Assembly: GCA_037178855.1 (NCBI GenBank)
Contig: JASJZC010000007.1
Span: 5,146,001-5,210,000, forward strand
Origin: Oscheius sp. JU75
Taxonomy: Eukaryota; Nematoda; Chromadorea; Rhabditida; Rhabditidae
Direction of reading: 5' to 3'
DNA length: 64,000 nt
Shown: positions 23,768 to 36,423 of the stretch, one piece after another
How positions within the stretch are numbered: the stretch's first letter is position 1
How the letters are laid out: every line of letters begins with the position of its first letter
Notes under the pieces: model-generated
Databases searched by the model: none
What the model saw: only the letters and a program-made list of their open reading frames with translations
What the model was told of the DNA's origin: nothing
Program-made: the position numbers and the translations under genes

Positions 23768-24143
23768 TGCATTGTTCGACGCTTTTCTACGCATTTCTTC
23801 TGGCACTTACTTTTCCGGCTTCTTGTCAACTTGGTCTCTACGGCAGCTACCCCTATGGATACGGTATGGGGTATGATTCTCTAGGTACCAATTGAGAATA
23901 ATACAACGGTCCTGTAAAAAATCTTTTCTAAGATTTGAGTACATTTTGTGCCATTTTAAGATTCAGGGCTAGGATACGGTCTTGGCTACGGCTATGGCAT
24001 GAATCCGTATATGATGAGCAGCTTGTACAATCCATATGGATACGGCAGTTATTACCGGTTTGAGAAAATGGTTCAGGTCTATTCAAACTTGCAGATCAAT
24101 GTACTACAATCCGCTTCTTATGGGAATGTATGGCAAGAAGTAG
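23768..24143 (+). CDS. Secreted YG-rich peptide precursor
   Basis: MHCSTLFYAFLLALTFPASC is a clear signal peptide, cleaved before QLGLYGSYPYGYGMGYDSL. After an intron of about 80 nt the chain continues GLGYGLGYGYGMNPYMMSSL and, after a 37-nt intron at about 24058, SMYYNPLLMGMYGKK and a stop at 24141-24143. The mature part is about 70 residues, almost entirely Gly/Tyr/Met/Leu. It resembles the Tyr/Gly-rich nlp/cnc peptides and small cuticle proteins that nematode epidermis secretes. It lacks the clear dibasic processing repeats of nlp-29-type precursors, so a cuticle role is equally likely. AATAAA follows at about 24203. Confidence 0.65.
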
Positions 24144-27100
24144 TTGTTAGAAACCAGGCTCTACAATACCCAGTGCTTTTCAGTTATTTACCTCAGTAGT
24201 TATTAATAAAGCATTTATTTGCGGTACAAAGCTAAATTATTAATCCGGATGGTTTTATTAAATTGAAAAAAGGACTTTTAATCGTCAAGTCATGAAAGTT
24301 TTGTGAAAGATAACGGGTTTAGGTAGCCCAAAACATTAAATACGAATCTTTCAACGGTCTTGAAGACAAATGGTTTAGCTTGATTGCAAATTACATCAAT
24401 TGTTCTTAACCCTCTCTCCTCTGTTTTTGTTTGAATTGTCGGGGGTTTCAGATACTCTAGCGGTTTGTTTTCGCCCACGCGAAGCAACCTCGCTTTCCAA
24501 AAAGCATTTCGTTCCAGCAATTGGAAGTTCATACGAAACAAATGAGTAAGCGGGTCAGTTGTCTCGACTACCCCATTCTGCTGCTATATCGTTCTCTCTC
24601 TCGGCCCCGGGCGCGCTATTTCGCAACGACAAGTCGATGAGTCAGCCCCCTTTCCGTGATGTCATCGCAGCCAACCAGCTGTTTGGCCGACACACTAGAC
24701 ATTCGTTCGGTACGCCACTTTTTACAGAGTCGGGAGCCGCAGTCCTTTCAGCGACTGTCTTTTCATCCCACGCTTCTTTCCTACGAACTGACTTGTTTTT
24801 GTTTTGCAATGCTTTAATTTCGACATGCTGATTTCAACACCCGGCTACTCTCATTTTGTTGCATTCACAGAATCGGACTTCCAAAAAAAGATGCTACAAT
24901 TGCCTAGTCTCTTTTCTCTCTTTTACTGTCACTGGTGGCGATCGGCGGCGCCAGTCCGGTTCCCTCACCGCACAATATCGAACTGTTTCCTTTCCACCTT
25001 CTTCCATTGAGCTCCCTGGCATCCCAGAACACAGCTCTCATGCAAATTTATCATTTTATTGAACCAAATTAATAAACACTTTTTATTCTGAACCATTTGT
25101 AAACAAACTTTAATACTCATTTGTTTCCTAGACAAATTAAAACCTGATCAAGTCTTCGGACAACCTCAGTTAACTTCATGTTAGACCGTTCTAAGCGGTA
25201 TCATTGTATGGCCTGTGGATCAGAAGCGCTAATAAACCACACTTGTATTTCCCATTTGAAGGTGCCACGCAATCTTTCTCAAAAAGCTACTTTTTATAAG
25301 AAACGTAGGCTACTTATGAAGTCAGACGCGACAGTCTCGGTTCGCCCTTCTGTGCGCATGTTGGCGCCTGTTTGTCCTGTGGTTGTCAATTGCGAATTTG
25401 TCTTGTCGTCTTATACAGCGAAATGTTCCTCGAAATGTGTCTTCTGCTTCGTTCCTCTACTCTGTTTAACTCCTATTTTCCAGTTCGTAAGTCAATGGAA
25501 AATTGGCAATAATCTTATGCGGCTTACAACAGAAAGTAGCTTTTAAAATAGAATGTTATAATAAGTAGAGAATTGGCCGATAAAGTGAAGCATGTTTATA
25601 AAAATGTAAGATCATACACGAATGTCATTGGAAAAGTCCTCCGGACAGTCGGCGGATCAGATGGGTTGAGGTCTCGAGTGTCTGCGCCTCCTCGTAAAGT
25701 GCAATATTTCCCGCTACCCTGACCACTGTTTGGTATGCGATCAATCGGCTGCGTTTGAATGCTTTATCGTTTCCGATCTGTGATTGCACAACACGAGCGA
25801 CCAGACATTCCTGCCAGGACCCTCATTTTACGAGTTTTTCTCAATCTCCACTAATTTTTAATGAGCAAACGTTTCTGTTTATGCTTTCCTTTTTTTGAGC
25901 AGTTAAAATTGAAAGCTCTGCTTGAGAAAGACTATTATTTCTATTTGGAGCCTTATTAGGGACATTGATCTCACTTATTTTTCCAGGATCTAAACCTAAA
26001 TACAAATACATTCGCGGAAGTTTCGTGTGTCTCTTCAATCCTGTCGTTTTGCAAAAATCTAATTACTTATTAATAGTCATTCTTTGCGCAGCCGGCCTGT
26101 CCTTCATTATTCTTGTGTGGCAGGTAATCCAACCAAGGGTCGTTAGTGCCAACCGAGAAGGCGCTCATGTTTCAATTTTCCTATTATCGTCGCTCTTCGC
26201 AGAGCGGATAAGGCCAAAAACGCCACTGGTTTACGGTTTGCCTCGTTGCTCTTTTCCAGAACAGGAAGCATTTGATCTCAATTTCTGCATTTATTTGACT
26301 TTGTTCTGAGTAATATTGCGGTACCTTAGTGTTTAAATGAGAAGGAATTCATAAAGGTGTAAATTATTCAACTGAATTGTCAAAAGAATGGCAAAATGGA
26401 AAAAAAGCTGGAAAGAAATGTTAAATATCTTCAAAGAGAAGTAGTGTGCCACTATTGATCGGACCCGTTTCCGACGGGACCCGACCACATTGGCCATTAA
26501 ATCTTGATAATTCCAATGCATTGAGGTTCGTTTGAGCCACTTTTTCCTGTTTCGTCTTCTTTTTAATGGAAAAAAAAGTTTCCAGAGCAATTGAGCGGCT
26601 CTTTCAGCACATTTGCACTTCTATTCCCAGATACTTATTTGATACTTTAATCAGAAAAAGAACAGAAAAAGGCTTCCTCGTATTGATCAAAGATTCTTCT
26701 TCTCCATTTTTGTATTATACGAAACATGCTAGCTGTGAGATTATTGCTAATAGCCACGGCAGAACGTTGGGTGTAGTCTTTGTTTATTGTATTGTTTACC
26801 TCCAATAGTCACATTTTTTATTACTTCGGTAGGGAATACTGGCTTTCTTCCTGTTTGCGTCGCAAGTCAAAATATGTCTCTATTTCTTCGTATATACTAA
26901 GAAGTCTTCTTACGTTATTTTTGCATTCGCGCGCAAAAGCCCAGATGCACTTGTTTTCGCACATCGCGGCTACTTTTGTTTGTCGTATATCTGTGAACGA
27001 GTCCCATTTCCCATTGTAGAAACGACAAAAGACAGAAAATTCGATAAAAGTTCGATCAATACTGTTTCATTCTCTGAACTCTCGTTTGTACATGGCTTGG

Positions 27101-30100
27101 AGGGTTTGATCTGCGCACCCTGTCCTCTGTACGGGGTTCTCCAGACTCTCACTATTTACCTCCTCCTTTGCTATTTGCTTTTCCTTTTGTAATCAGCCCT
27201 CGCGCACAAATTATGCAACCAAGTGGGGCGAAGCGCGGTTACCTTTTCCACGCACAGCCCTCAAATGGCCATCTGATTGCACCAGCAGCAATGTATAATC
27301 TTTCCGACCAAATTTCTTATAAAAACTTCCACAGTTCCCTAAATACATTTTTGGGCGTACAGGCCTCGGCGCCTCGTTATCATTTCCTGAGCACTGTCTT
27401 ATCACCTCAAGTCGCATCCGCTGGCCCATTGATTCCCAACCTCTTCAGCGGAACTTTTTTTCCTCACTATTTTATTGATTAGTTTATTAAATCCTCACTT
27501 TTCGCTCTTGTTCAGAAAAAAACTTTCTTCTACACAATTCCATGACTTCTCTTCAATCTCACTATAATTACGTGTCGTTTCAGGTTCACAGCCTCTTTCT
27601 CTTGTACTAGGTGAAATTTCTCCGTTTAGGCTGAAAGGATTTACAGGTTGGTTCCCCTTTTGTTACAGTTTAATTTTCAGCTTACTGTTGAGGGTGTTTC
27701 GGTAATATCTATGAGCAAATGTGCGGTGTAAAACGAGCTCGTAGACGATGAAAATGTTAGGGTAAAATGCTATATTATACGATAAACACTCACAAAAATG
27801 TGTTTGGATGAATGTATTCTATTTTCTACAGGTAAGGGTAATCCGGCCCCGTCATAATTGTACACTCTACCTCACGCGGGGACATCTAATCTTCTTGAAC
27901 TTCTACATAGAGTTTAACTTCCATTTCTTTTGTTCCAATTTCTATCACTTTTATTGGTTTTTGAAAGAAACGTCGAAAAAGCACTTCGAGCCGCTAAAAA
28001 AAGAACAAAAATTTATAGCAAAATGTTAATATGATAGAAGCTCAGTTATCTGTGATAATGAGGAGGTCACCTGAAAAGGGTGCGTTCAATCTCCACCGTC
28101 TCCCCATTCTTGGCTTGTTTTTCTCTCCACACGCAAAAATGACGCTTGAACACGCTACCAATGCTTGGAAAATGTTAATCTGATAAGTTTATTTGCCTAT
28201 GCGCTGATTCACTTTTAATTATCCAGTCATCCGACAGAATCTCTGAGTCAGTGCAGTCAGAGTGCTTCTCTTCCTCGTACCGCCCACAATCTTACATATT
28301 TTGAGCTGCTTTTGAGATGTGAGGTAGTTGATCCGTTTCTATTAAGTACCAGTCAACACGACACATTTGGCAATGCACGCCTGGCTGGTACTTCAAATCA
28401 TAAATCTTGGAAAATTGCTATAATATTAGACAGTCTGCCATCAATAGTTACACGACCACCCTATTCGTTCGCGCCAGCTATTCTCGCGAATCCCAAATTG
28501 TGCTCATCGAATCCCTCATTTTTCGACTCTTTTTCTGCATTTGGAAAGACATTATTACTTGGAAACAGCGTTTCATTTCCAACCTAGTGAAAGCAATTAT
28601 CTCAACATCGTCTCAAAACAGCGCTTAGTCACGGGGGACGAGATATTTGAGAAGACCGGCAGGAGCCACGGAAGTTGTTGCCGATAGAATATGGGAGGTG
28701 TACCTATCTTTCAAACAGGCTCGCACATAATCTCTGTTTCATCTAGAATTCGCAATAAAAAAATGAACATCTAGTCGGGGAACGGCTAAGCAGACGAATG
28801 GAAGTAAGAGTTTGAGAGAAGTTTCACATACCTCAAGTTTCTAAGAACAATGACAAAACTTGAAGGAACTTCCTTCTTCGCATCCGTTTTCCCAAGAACT
28901 TTCGTCGCTTTTGCGAATCTTTAGACACAGGTGTGAACGTGTGCGCAACGTTTTAATCATATCCGCTTCTCGTCTCGTCAATGTTTTTTTTGCTCGAATA
29001 TTAAGTGCTTCACGAATAGGAAGAATCACAATATCAGTGAGAAAAACACAATAATTGTCGTCAATGCTTCATCATTTTCCGCTTAACTTTATATCAATCA
29101 TTTTGCTACTTCTGTCCCGTACCTCATTATTGCCTTCTCCTAATTAGAAAATCATCCGGCACAACTTGGGCTCGGCAGCTTGTTTTGGCTCCCGTGTCAA
29201 CTGTGTCGGCTCCGCCCCTCTTCGCCTTGTCAGACATGATATATCCCGTGATTAACTAACCGTCTCCCTCTTTGTTTTCACTCTTTTGTACTCACTGTCT
29301 TGAGTTCAGCCATCGGGGAAATGGAGTCACTCCAAAGCATTCTGTACCATCGTCTCGCTTTGGAAGGCTTTGTTGGTTTGGACCAGGTATGTCAACAATG
29401 TTGTGCTTGTGTATGTCATGAAATCAAATGTATAAGGAGAAACTGACGTCTGTCGAAACCTGGGTCAGAACTTGTAGCGAAGCTGAACATGCTGCAGCTG
29501 CTAATTGAAGATCGCTAAACACTCTTGAGTGTTAGCAGAAAACAGATTGACGTTGAAAAGGAAATGCGCATCTTTAGTTTTGGACTCTTAGATGTTTTGA
29601 CAGCTTGAATATGAGTCTTCTCGGCGACGCATATTTACCCCCCAAATGACTCAAGCTATACAGAGTCAGCCCGATTCTGATAACAGACATAATTACCCGA
29701 GTACAGCGCATAATGCATTGGAGAGTTTTACATTCAGCCAGCTAATCCGCCGGCATCGACAAGAAAACGAAAAACAGACATTATAAGAAAGTGAAATGGG
29801 TAAACAAGCTCAGATCTGATACAGAAAAGTACGAAATCATTTGCAGTAACAGCTGTCACGTTTTGAATTCTCATGACGCCTAATGGAAAATTCTTCCTTG
29901 ACAACCAATTAGGCAATGGAAAGTACCGAGATTATTTTAAAACATTTGATGTTCCTACTTAGAGTTACTTTGTTGACATGTCTGCTCCTGCCCAAAATAT
30001 CCCTCAGCGCTCTATACTTGTAGTTATTTTTCCTCAGACGCGTCACGACTGATGTCTTCATCATTTAAAGTATTATTCATCACAAAATCCGTTGATTGCG

Positions 30101-31724
30101 ACAATCTTGTGGACTCCCAGGATTAACAGATTTGTCATCTTCCCGTTTTCATCTCATCAGACATTCTTCCCCCAACACATTTTGACTTTGATTGGAAAGT
30201 GTAAACCAGAGATCTGAAGACGAGAAACTTAAGGGCCCGTCTAAATTAAGAATGCTACAAAAAAACATGCAAAACTGGTTGTCTTCCGGTGAGCATCGCG
30301 TGACAGTTATGGCAGGTGCGTTGCGCAAGACAAGCGTGATTGCTCCCGGAACAGAGCTACTGTCTACGAAACACAACTGAACGTTTCCTTAAAAAGTTTT
30401 TCTCGCATTCTCATCCACACGCTCTTTCTCTTCGCTTGGTCCGCGGTCTCTTTGACGTAGCATAACATATTCCCCTATGTTGTTCTTACAAGGTCCGAAA
30501 GTTTTTCTGCCCGCTTGTTAGCACCCTTTTTGTACAGCCCTTTGAACGACCAGGGCTTCCTTTTCGCAGAGTCACGTCACCTGACCGTTGAGACAAAAGA
30601 TGCCTCGGCTCCCGCCGATGACTCGCTACTCGTGGACAGTGCCCTGGGAATCGCGAGCGTTTGAAAGTGTATCGGGAGATAGCTTTGTTCTTCTGGACTA
30701 ATATGGCGTTAATCTCGAAAAACAAAAGCTTAAAAATGAGACTGGTCGCTTAGAAGCGAATATTTAGAAGAGTCATTCTGTATCGTGCGCAGTTAGAGGA
30801 AGATGCTGGCATTTCTGATGTGAATCACAATCAGCGCACAATAGGTCTACCCGCTACATGCATTCTTTACCCCAACTGTTGAACAAAGCGTTTTAAGTCC
30901 CAGTACAAGAGAGGCTTCTTTGAGAGAATGGAAAGGTGAACTCTATTAGTCATGTCATGTGATCTCGGTTAGTAATCTCCTCTCCGGAATATCATAATGA
31001 GGACGTCTTCTGGTAAACACCATTATCAGGGCAGGAAGTAGACGCTGATTATAGACTAGGGAACTTCTCACTAGCCTACTGCAGAGCCAGATACAAAAGC
31101 CGTACTGCTACAGTGCGTTTTTGCTCAAGAAAGTTTGCTATTCCAAGATAGTTAGTGTCAGAACATTAGTTGGGTACTAGTACTGGAACAGTATCTGTAG
31201 CTAGTAATTGAGCCAATATACTGTCTTTAGCTTCTTGTTCTACTAGATGCTGAGTAACTGTCCGCTCTCATCTAATTAGATCTAGTCATTCATATGCACT
31301 GTGAGATCAAAAGTAAACACAAATTGGAGTGTAAAAGGGGTAGAAATAGCACCACCCGGATGACAGAATGCTTGTCGATAGAATGAAGCTCTCTCCAAAC
31401 AAGGTGTCATCTCCTCGGCCCGATGAATCCTCTCCATGACCCATGCCGGTTGGCGGCAATGCGTCGCGTCAAAGACAATCAAAGTTTGTCACCTTCTCGG
31501 GTAATCCTAGATCAGTTGCTCTGGATCCCTCAACATCCTCGTCCATAACTTGTGTACAGTGCAGCTAATCTCCGCCTTTTCTCTTGCCGCTACAGCCGCG
31601 GTCGTCTACGAGGGTGGTGGGCGGAGCTGGAGCGAGCTACGGTATTCAACGGCTGGCGCTGACGATCAATCTATACTCCACTCTTCGTTATTAGACACGT
31701 TGTTACTTACTCAGCTGTGGAGTC
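24144..31724. other. Gene-poor stretch of about 7.5 kb upstream of fos-1
   Basis: I find no multi-exon gene on either strand. Open frames up to about 120 codons (for example 25178-25546 and 27168-27482) have no domain or paired splice sites. The stretch is a candidate for distal regulatory sequence or unspliced upstream introns of the fos-1-like gene; one possible upstream exon is listed separately at 29321-29386. An AP-1-like TGAGTCA and a CRE-like TGATGTCATCG occur near 24636-24665. Confidence 0.4.
29321..29386 (+). other. Possible distal first exon
   Basis: An ATG opens 22 codons (MESLQSILYHRLALEGFVGL then DQ) and ends exactly at a consensus donor, CAG/GTATGT, in phase 0. The 31725 exon begins with its own ATG after an acceptor in another frame, but the common fos-1 exon beginning FPPPDHG is also phase 0 and could accept this one. 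It may therefore be a third alternative first exon of fos-1, or chance. Confidence 0.25.
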
Positions 31725-34700
31725 ATGTTCGCAAACAATTCCGACTTTTTCGATGGATCACAGGGCCAGTCGGTAATCGTGAGACAGCAGTCGCAGCATG
31801 AAGCACATCAAGACGAAGACTTTTCATCATTTCCTGTCAATGGATCGTCATGTCTTCCTTCGACTCCTATCACTCCGACATATTCAGCCTATCCTGGTCA
31901 ACTTCCCTTCTCGTTCCTTCCCCCGGATATTGCTCAAACCTTTCAGAGCTTCGTGAGTTGTTTATATAAAAATGGTGTAAACGGTTTGCGATATAGTCAA
32001 TCTGCTTGTCGAGACAAAAAACGTGTTCTCCCTCCCCCCAATTATTCCTGATAACAGGTGCAAGAAATCTTCTTGGCAATTCAGTGTCTGCATGTTTTCA
32101 CAATTCCTTTACCTGATCATCGATTGTGGAGACGGCTCTCCATCCCTGAACCTTTTTATGCTGCCTCACCTCTATCAGACTTAAGATTCAATTGTTTACC
32201 CATTAGCTGAACAGACTAGCATTATCACATTTGTTGCGAATAGCTGGTAATACGATAATCCACCCGGAAATAATTTGTTTCCACCTTTAGAAACGCTTCT
32301 GCTTCGCAATCTTTTAGATTGTCTGATATTGCTTAATTTATCCAAGTCTAGTCCTCAACCGCATATTATCTCTTTAACAGACTCGTAGGTGCCTAGGATG
32401 ACTAAGGTACAGATAACAGCATCGGAATTCATATTTTGATAGCATTTCTCTTTTGAAATCTAGCTTGCGTTTTGAGGCGGTTGTCTTTGTTCAACTCTCC
32501 TATAGTTTACTCCGAGCCCAATTTCAAACTGGACGATTGGGTCACATAGGCCCGGTCGGCCGTCAATAGGTCTGCTCGACATTTAGAGCGCTTGACCGCG
32601 AGGACTATTTTTGAATCTTGCCCAGACTGTACTAGTGGGGGCGGCTAGCTATTTTGAATCCTGTTACACTGCGTCCTTTTCGTAATATCGTCTCGAAGCT
32701 TCGGTCACGCGCTTCGGAAAAAACCAGTGCCTTTTTTTCTATTGTCCTCTCTTGACGGGTAAGAGTCTGTTTTAGATTCCACTCTTCCGGTCGTTTATAG
32801 TGTTTGCACTATCGTTTATGATGATCTTCAGATTAATGTAGGTTCTGGCCTGCAACATATAACTGTAGGAGGGCTAAGTTTGATTCAGTTTGATGACTTT
32901 CAAAACAGTCTGGACACATTCCGGATGAAAACTGCTTAAAACCGTGATAAGCAGCCCCGCCCTAGTAACTTTCAGACTTGTCATGACAAGTCTACAAGTT
33001 CGCTGAATGTGAACTGGAACGAAGTTCGGTCTGCACTCGTTTTCCTCTTAAGCACAAGTTCACACCAATTTCCATGTTGCTTGTTTTTTTTTTGAGTGGC
33101 TCAGATATAGGGCCAAGACTGGAAATGACATCATGCCGTGACCATCGCGAGATCAAAAGCATGCGCTTAAAGCAAACTGCCCTGAGGCAAACAGTACACT
33201 TCCGTTCCAAGGTTACTGACTTTTCCTCGGTTTTTTACCGGCGTACACCAATGTCCTCAATACCATTTGCCTAACCAAATAAGGAAAGTAGAAGAGTGGC
33301 AACATTTTCGCATGATTCACACTTTTGGGGATAGGGGGTTGGGGTTTACACGCGCTACGCGTGCGTCCGTCCCGGCCGGTCCGGGTCTGGCTGGTGACTC
33401 ATCTTGGTGCCACTGAAGGCTCTCCCGATAACCACTATCTCCTTGTTTCTTGCTTCACGTCACTCCTCTTTTTCGGAAAAGTTGCGCATATCTCTATCGA
33501 CTAGTTCTGTAGTTCGGTTTCTTATCACCAGTTGTAAGTAAAATTAGCCCCAAGGAACAGTCAGCGGGTCTCAAATTAATTGTATTTTAGCTTGCATATT
33601 ACCTGCTTACAGGCATCAGAGTATTGTCCATGTTTTGTCTGTCGGTAAATGTCTTTAACCCGTCCAGCGATGCTCTTTCCGTTCTTTTCTCTCAGTTGTG
33701 GCTCTTTCTTGTCTCTGGACTTTTTTTGTTCTCTAGAGCTGGCTTGTCTTCTACAAATGAATTATAATCAACAACCGGGCTGTAGTTATCAGCACCAGCA
33801 GTTTCTTCAGCACCCTCAACAGCAAGGCTTTCCGAATATTGGAATGGTACGAAATCACTTAAAAAGGGAAAATGTGCCAATTAAACTATGGTGTTGTTTA
33901 TAAACCTCTTCTTTCAGTTTCCTCCGCCTGATCACGGTTGCAACACAGCTCTCGGCAACCTCAACTCTCCGCTTCTTCCAGGTTCCGCTCTAGGTACAAA
34001 GCTTGTTCGAATATCTAGCTAGAATCTTAGGTTTAGGCGGAAGTCTCAATCATCTGAACAACCGCATCCCAGGAGTCAGCAGATCAAATCTGCCCTACGA
34101 CTTTCCGGGCAGCGCTTCAAACTTCATGGGCGGCACGAAGCAGAGAAAAGGAGGACGTCGACCGGGAGACGAAATGGTGAACGTGAGTCCTTATTCTTAT
34201 TTCGATACGCCGAAATACGTTCACGAGATGGGCTTTCCATTCGAGTCGATTATCGTTTTGTGTTTGTGCAGACTGATTCAACCCATCCCTGCAAGGTATC
34301 TCGTCCTCTGTGTTTGTGTCCTGATCCGAATGATTCACACGACCCCTTTCCATAAAAACGAATATATTTTTTCAAAGAGGGAAGAGCACCGTTTTTGTGT
34401 TACCTCCACCTTGCTTCAAGTGCTTAAAAATTTGCTAATCGGATTATCCAAACTCGTGAGAGCCGCGCTAACAGCTACCAAACAAAATTTTGTTCGCGGG
34501 CACAGAAAATACCTGGATGTCTTGAAATTGTTTACCTTGGTGGACTCGGTTGAGGACCCGATGAGTCATGACCCTGCTCACATCAATTTACAAAAATAGA
34601 TCAGCTGTTTTTCAGGAGGACTGCGATCCTGAGGAAGCCGACAAGAGACAGAAGCGAAGACAGCGCAATAAAGAAGCTGCTGCCAGATGTCGCCAGAGAC

Positions 34701-35529
34701 GTTTGGACTTGATGCAGAGTCTGCAGGAGCAGGTTGCACGCGAGAGGGATGCCAATATCCAGAAGGAAAAAGAAATTGCATCTGTGAAGCAATCTGTAAG
34801 ATCATCCTATTTACTTTTCTGAGAGTGCTTTTCAGTTGGAGAAAGTTGTGGACTTTCTGAGAGGACACCTTGCCCATCTGCCTGAAACTGACAAAATGAA
34901 ATTCGAGGAAATCGCCTCTCTCCTTCACAAGGATCACAGTCACAGCCATTCTAATGGACACGTCTTCAAGACGGAACCGATCGATCCACCGTCGATCAAC
35001 GACTATCTGTCTCAACAGACTCATCGTGTGGTCCACAAGCGTTCTGCTTTGCCATCGGCCAGTGATATCAGCATTCTTGAACCGGAACTCAAGGTAGGAA
35101 ATCGATTTTCAAATAACCACTCTTATTACAGAAGGTGTTCCAAATCCCCAAGTTTGATCTGGGAAATCCTACATTGGGACAGGTCAACGGAGCAGCCGAT
35201 CCTGAGGTCTCGAGGCCGACTACTCTCGATATTTCTGCTCTTCAGCGGACGGCGGCTCCTCTCGCTGCCACTCCTAGCAATGGTCTCTACACTAGCTCCG
35301 GAATGCCATCATTCCGAGGAGATGCTGGTGGCATGTACACATCTCTTTTCAACACTGGAGCAGGTATTACATATTATTGATTTATTTTATTTTTGATGAT
35401 ACAGACGGACAGCCTCACTTCTTGTGCCAATCTACTGGCTTAACGCCTTCCGCTGCTCCTACTGTTGGCTTCGTTGCTCAGACACCGACTCCGCTGCAAA
35501 CGAGCGAGGCTGACCTTCGTCCTCTGTAG
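31725..35529 (+). CDS. fos-1: FOS-1-like bZIP (AP-1) factor, alternative 5' exons
   Basis: The bZIP core reads KRQKRRQRNKEAAARCRQRR, the canonical Fos-type basic region, followed by a leucine zipper (LMQSLQEQVARERD... to LEKVVDFLRGHL). It is preceded by TKQRKGGRRPGDE, as I recall from the nematode FOS-1 family. Two first exons feed the same phase-0 acceptor before FPPPDHG: a long one starting at 31725 (MFANNSDFFDGSQGQS, ending QSF) and a Gln-rich one starting at 33757 (MNYNQQPGCSYQHQQ), separated by about 1.7 kb. C. elegans fos-1 is known to make FOS-1A and FOS-1B this way. A His/Ser cluster (HKDHSHSHSNGH) and a Pro/Ser/Thr-rich C-terminus follow, ending at the TAG at 35527. AATAAA lies at about 35937. 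Expected role: nuclear AP-1 subunit, in worms linked to anchor-cell invasion and gonad function. Confidence 0.9.
33395..33401. promoter_or_regulatory. AP-1 consensus site upstream of the second fos-1 start
   Basis: TGACTCA lies about 356 bp before the ATG of the short fos-1 isoform, inside the intron of the long one. It suggests possible autoregulation, but about eight such 7-mers are expected by chance in a window this size. Confidence 0.25.
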
Positions 35530-36423
35530 ATAAGCCGTTTAATGAAAAGTACTTCGGTGGCAAATTGTGATCTTTTGAGGGTGCCCCTGTGATTATGACG
35601 AACTGTCCACTTTATTTGTATACCCAATAGCTTCAGCTGTCACCTAGATAAGTTATACATTTAACAAAAGAGAAAAATTCCCGTGTCATGCAGCCTTTCA
35701 GTCCATACAGCCTTACCTATCCTCTGTTCTCCTCCTATAGTACTCTTCCTCTCAATTCTCGCACCAACTGGTACCCCTTTGACTTAAATAGATTGAGTTA
35801 ATGGTCATTTCCCCTTCTCTCCTCCTGAACCCATATTGCACTTCTGCCCAGCATATCTTCTCTCAAGAGTTATAAACTGATTCATTGTGTTTTTTTGTGT
35901 ATTTTCGCTCCAATCGGCTTCATTTATTTATATATTGAATAAAGTTCTCTTCCGAAGTCTCACGCCGAGTTAGCCTCTTAGAGGTGAATAGATGGAGGTG
36001 ACCCTGCCGATTGCCTTCCCTTTGTCTCCAGCCGGGTGTTTGTCCTGCTGCTCAGACCGGTGCTAGTCTATATCATTTCTTGCTGAAACGCTCTTCATAA
36101 TCTTCTTCCTGCTTTTAGCGCGTACCGTTTTTGTCTTGAAACAAAACACGTTTTTGACTATTAGCATCCAATACAGACAGGAATAATCATATCCAATCTT
36201 TCAACGTTTAATTTGGATGTGGGCAGTCCGCGTACTGATATCGTCTGCTACAAATACTTTTGTAACAGAAAGTTTATAGACAATAGTTTTTTAATCAAAC
36301 AGTTGAAAAACTCGGCTGGCGACCTGAAAAACCACTTGAGACTTGATTGATTCTGTGTATTTGGATTGCTCTTGATTTCATTTCAATGGTCCTTTCCATT
36401 TCGTCTGCGATTATCGCTTTCAG
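35530..36423. other. fos-1 3' region and intergenic DNA
   Basis: This includes a pyrimidine-rich 3' UTR of about 400 bp ending at the AATAAA at about 35937. The rest shows no gene up to the TTTCAG acceptor before the ATG at 36424. Confidence 0.5.

Noticed and set aside
25178-25546. 122-codon frame with a CxxC...HxCxxH look
   Set aside because: Cys/His spacing fits no zinc-finger class, there is no splice or 5' context, and this length is expected by chance a few times in six frames.
27168-27482. 104-codon frame in the gene-poor stretch
   Set aside because: No signal peptide or domain, and no consistent introns.
28312-28587. 91-codon ATG frame
   Set aside because: No motif or splice support; a second frame of similar length overlaps it.
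34003-34599. 198-codon frame running through the fos-1 intron
   Set aside because: Only its first part (to about 34180) is a fos-1 exon; the rest is an intron that happens to stay open before the bZIP exon.
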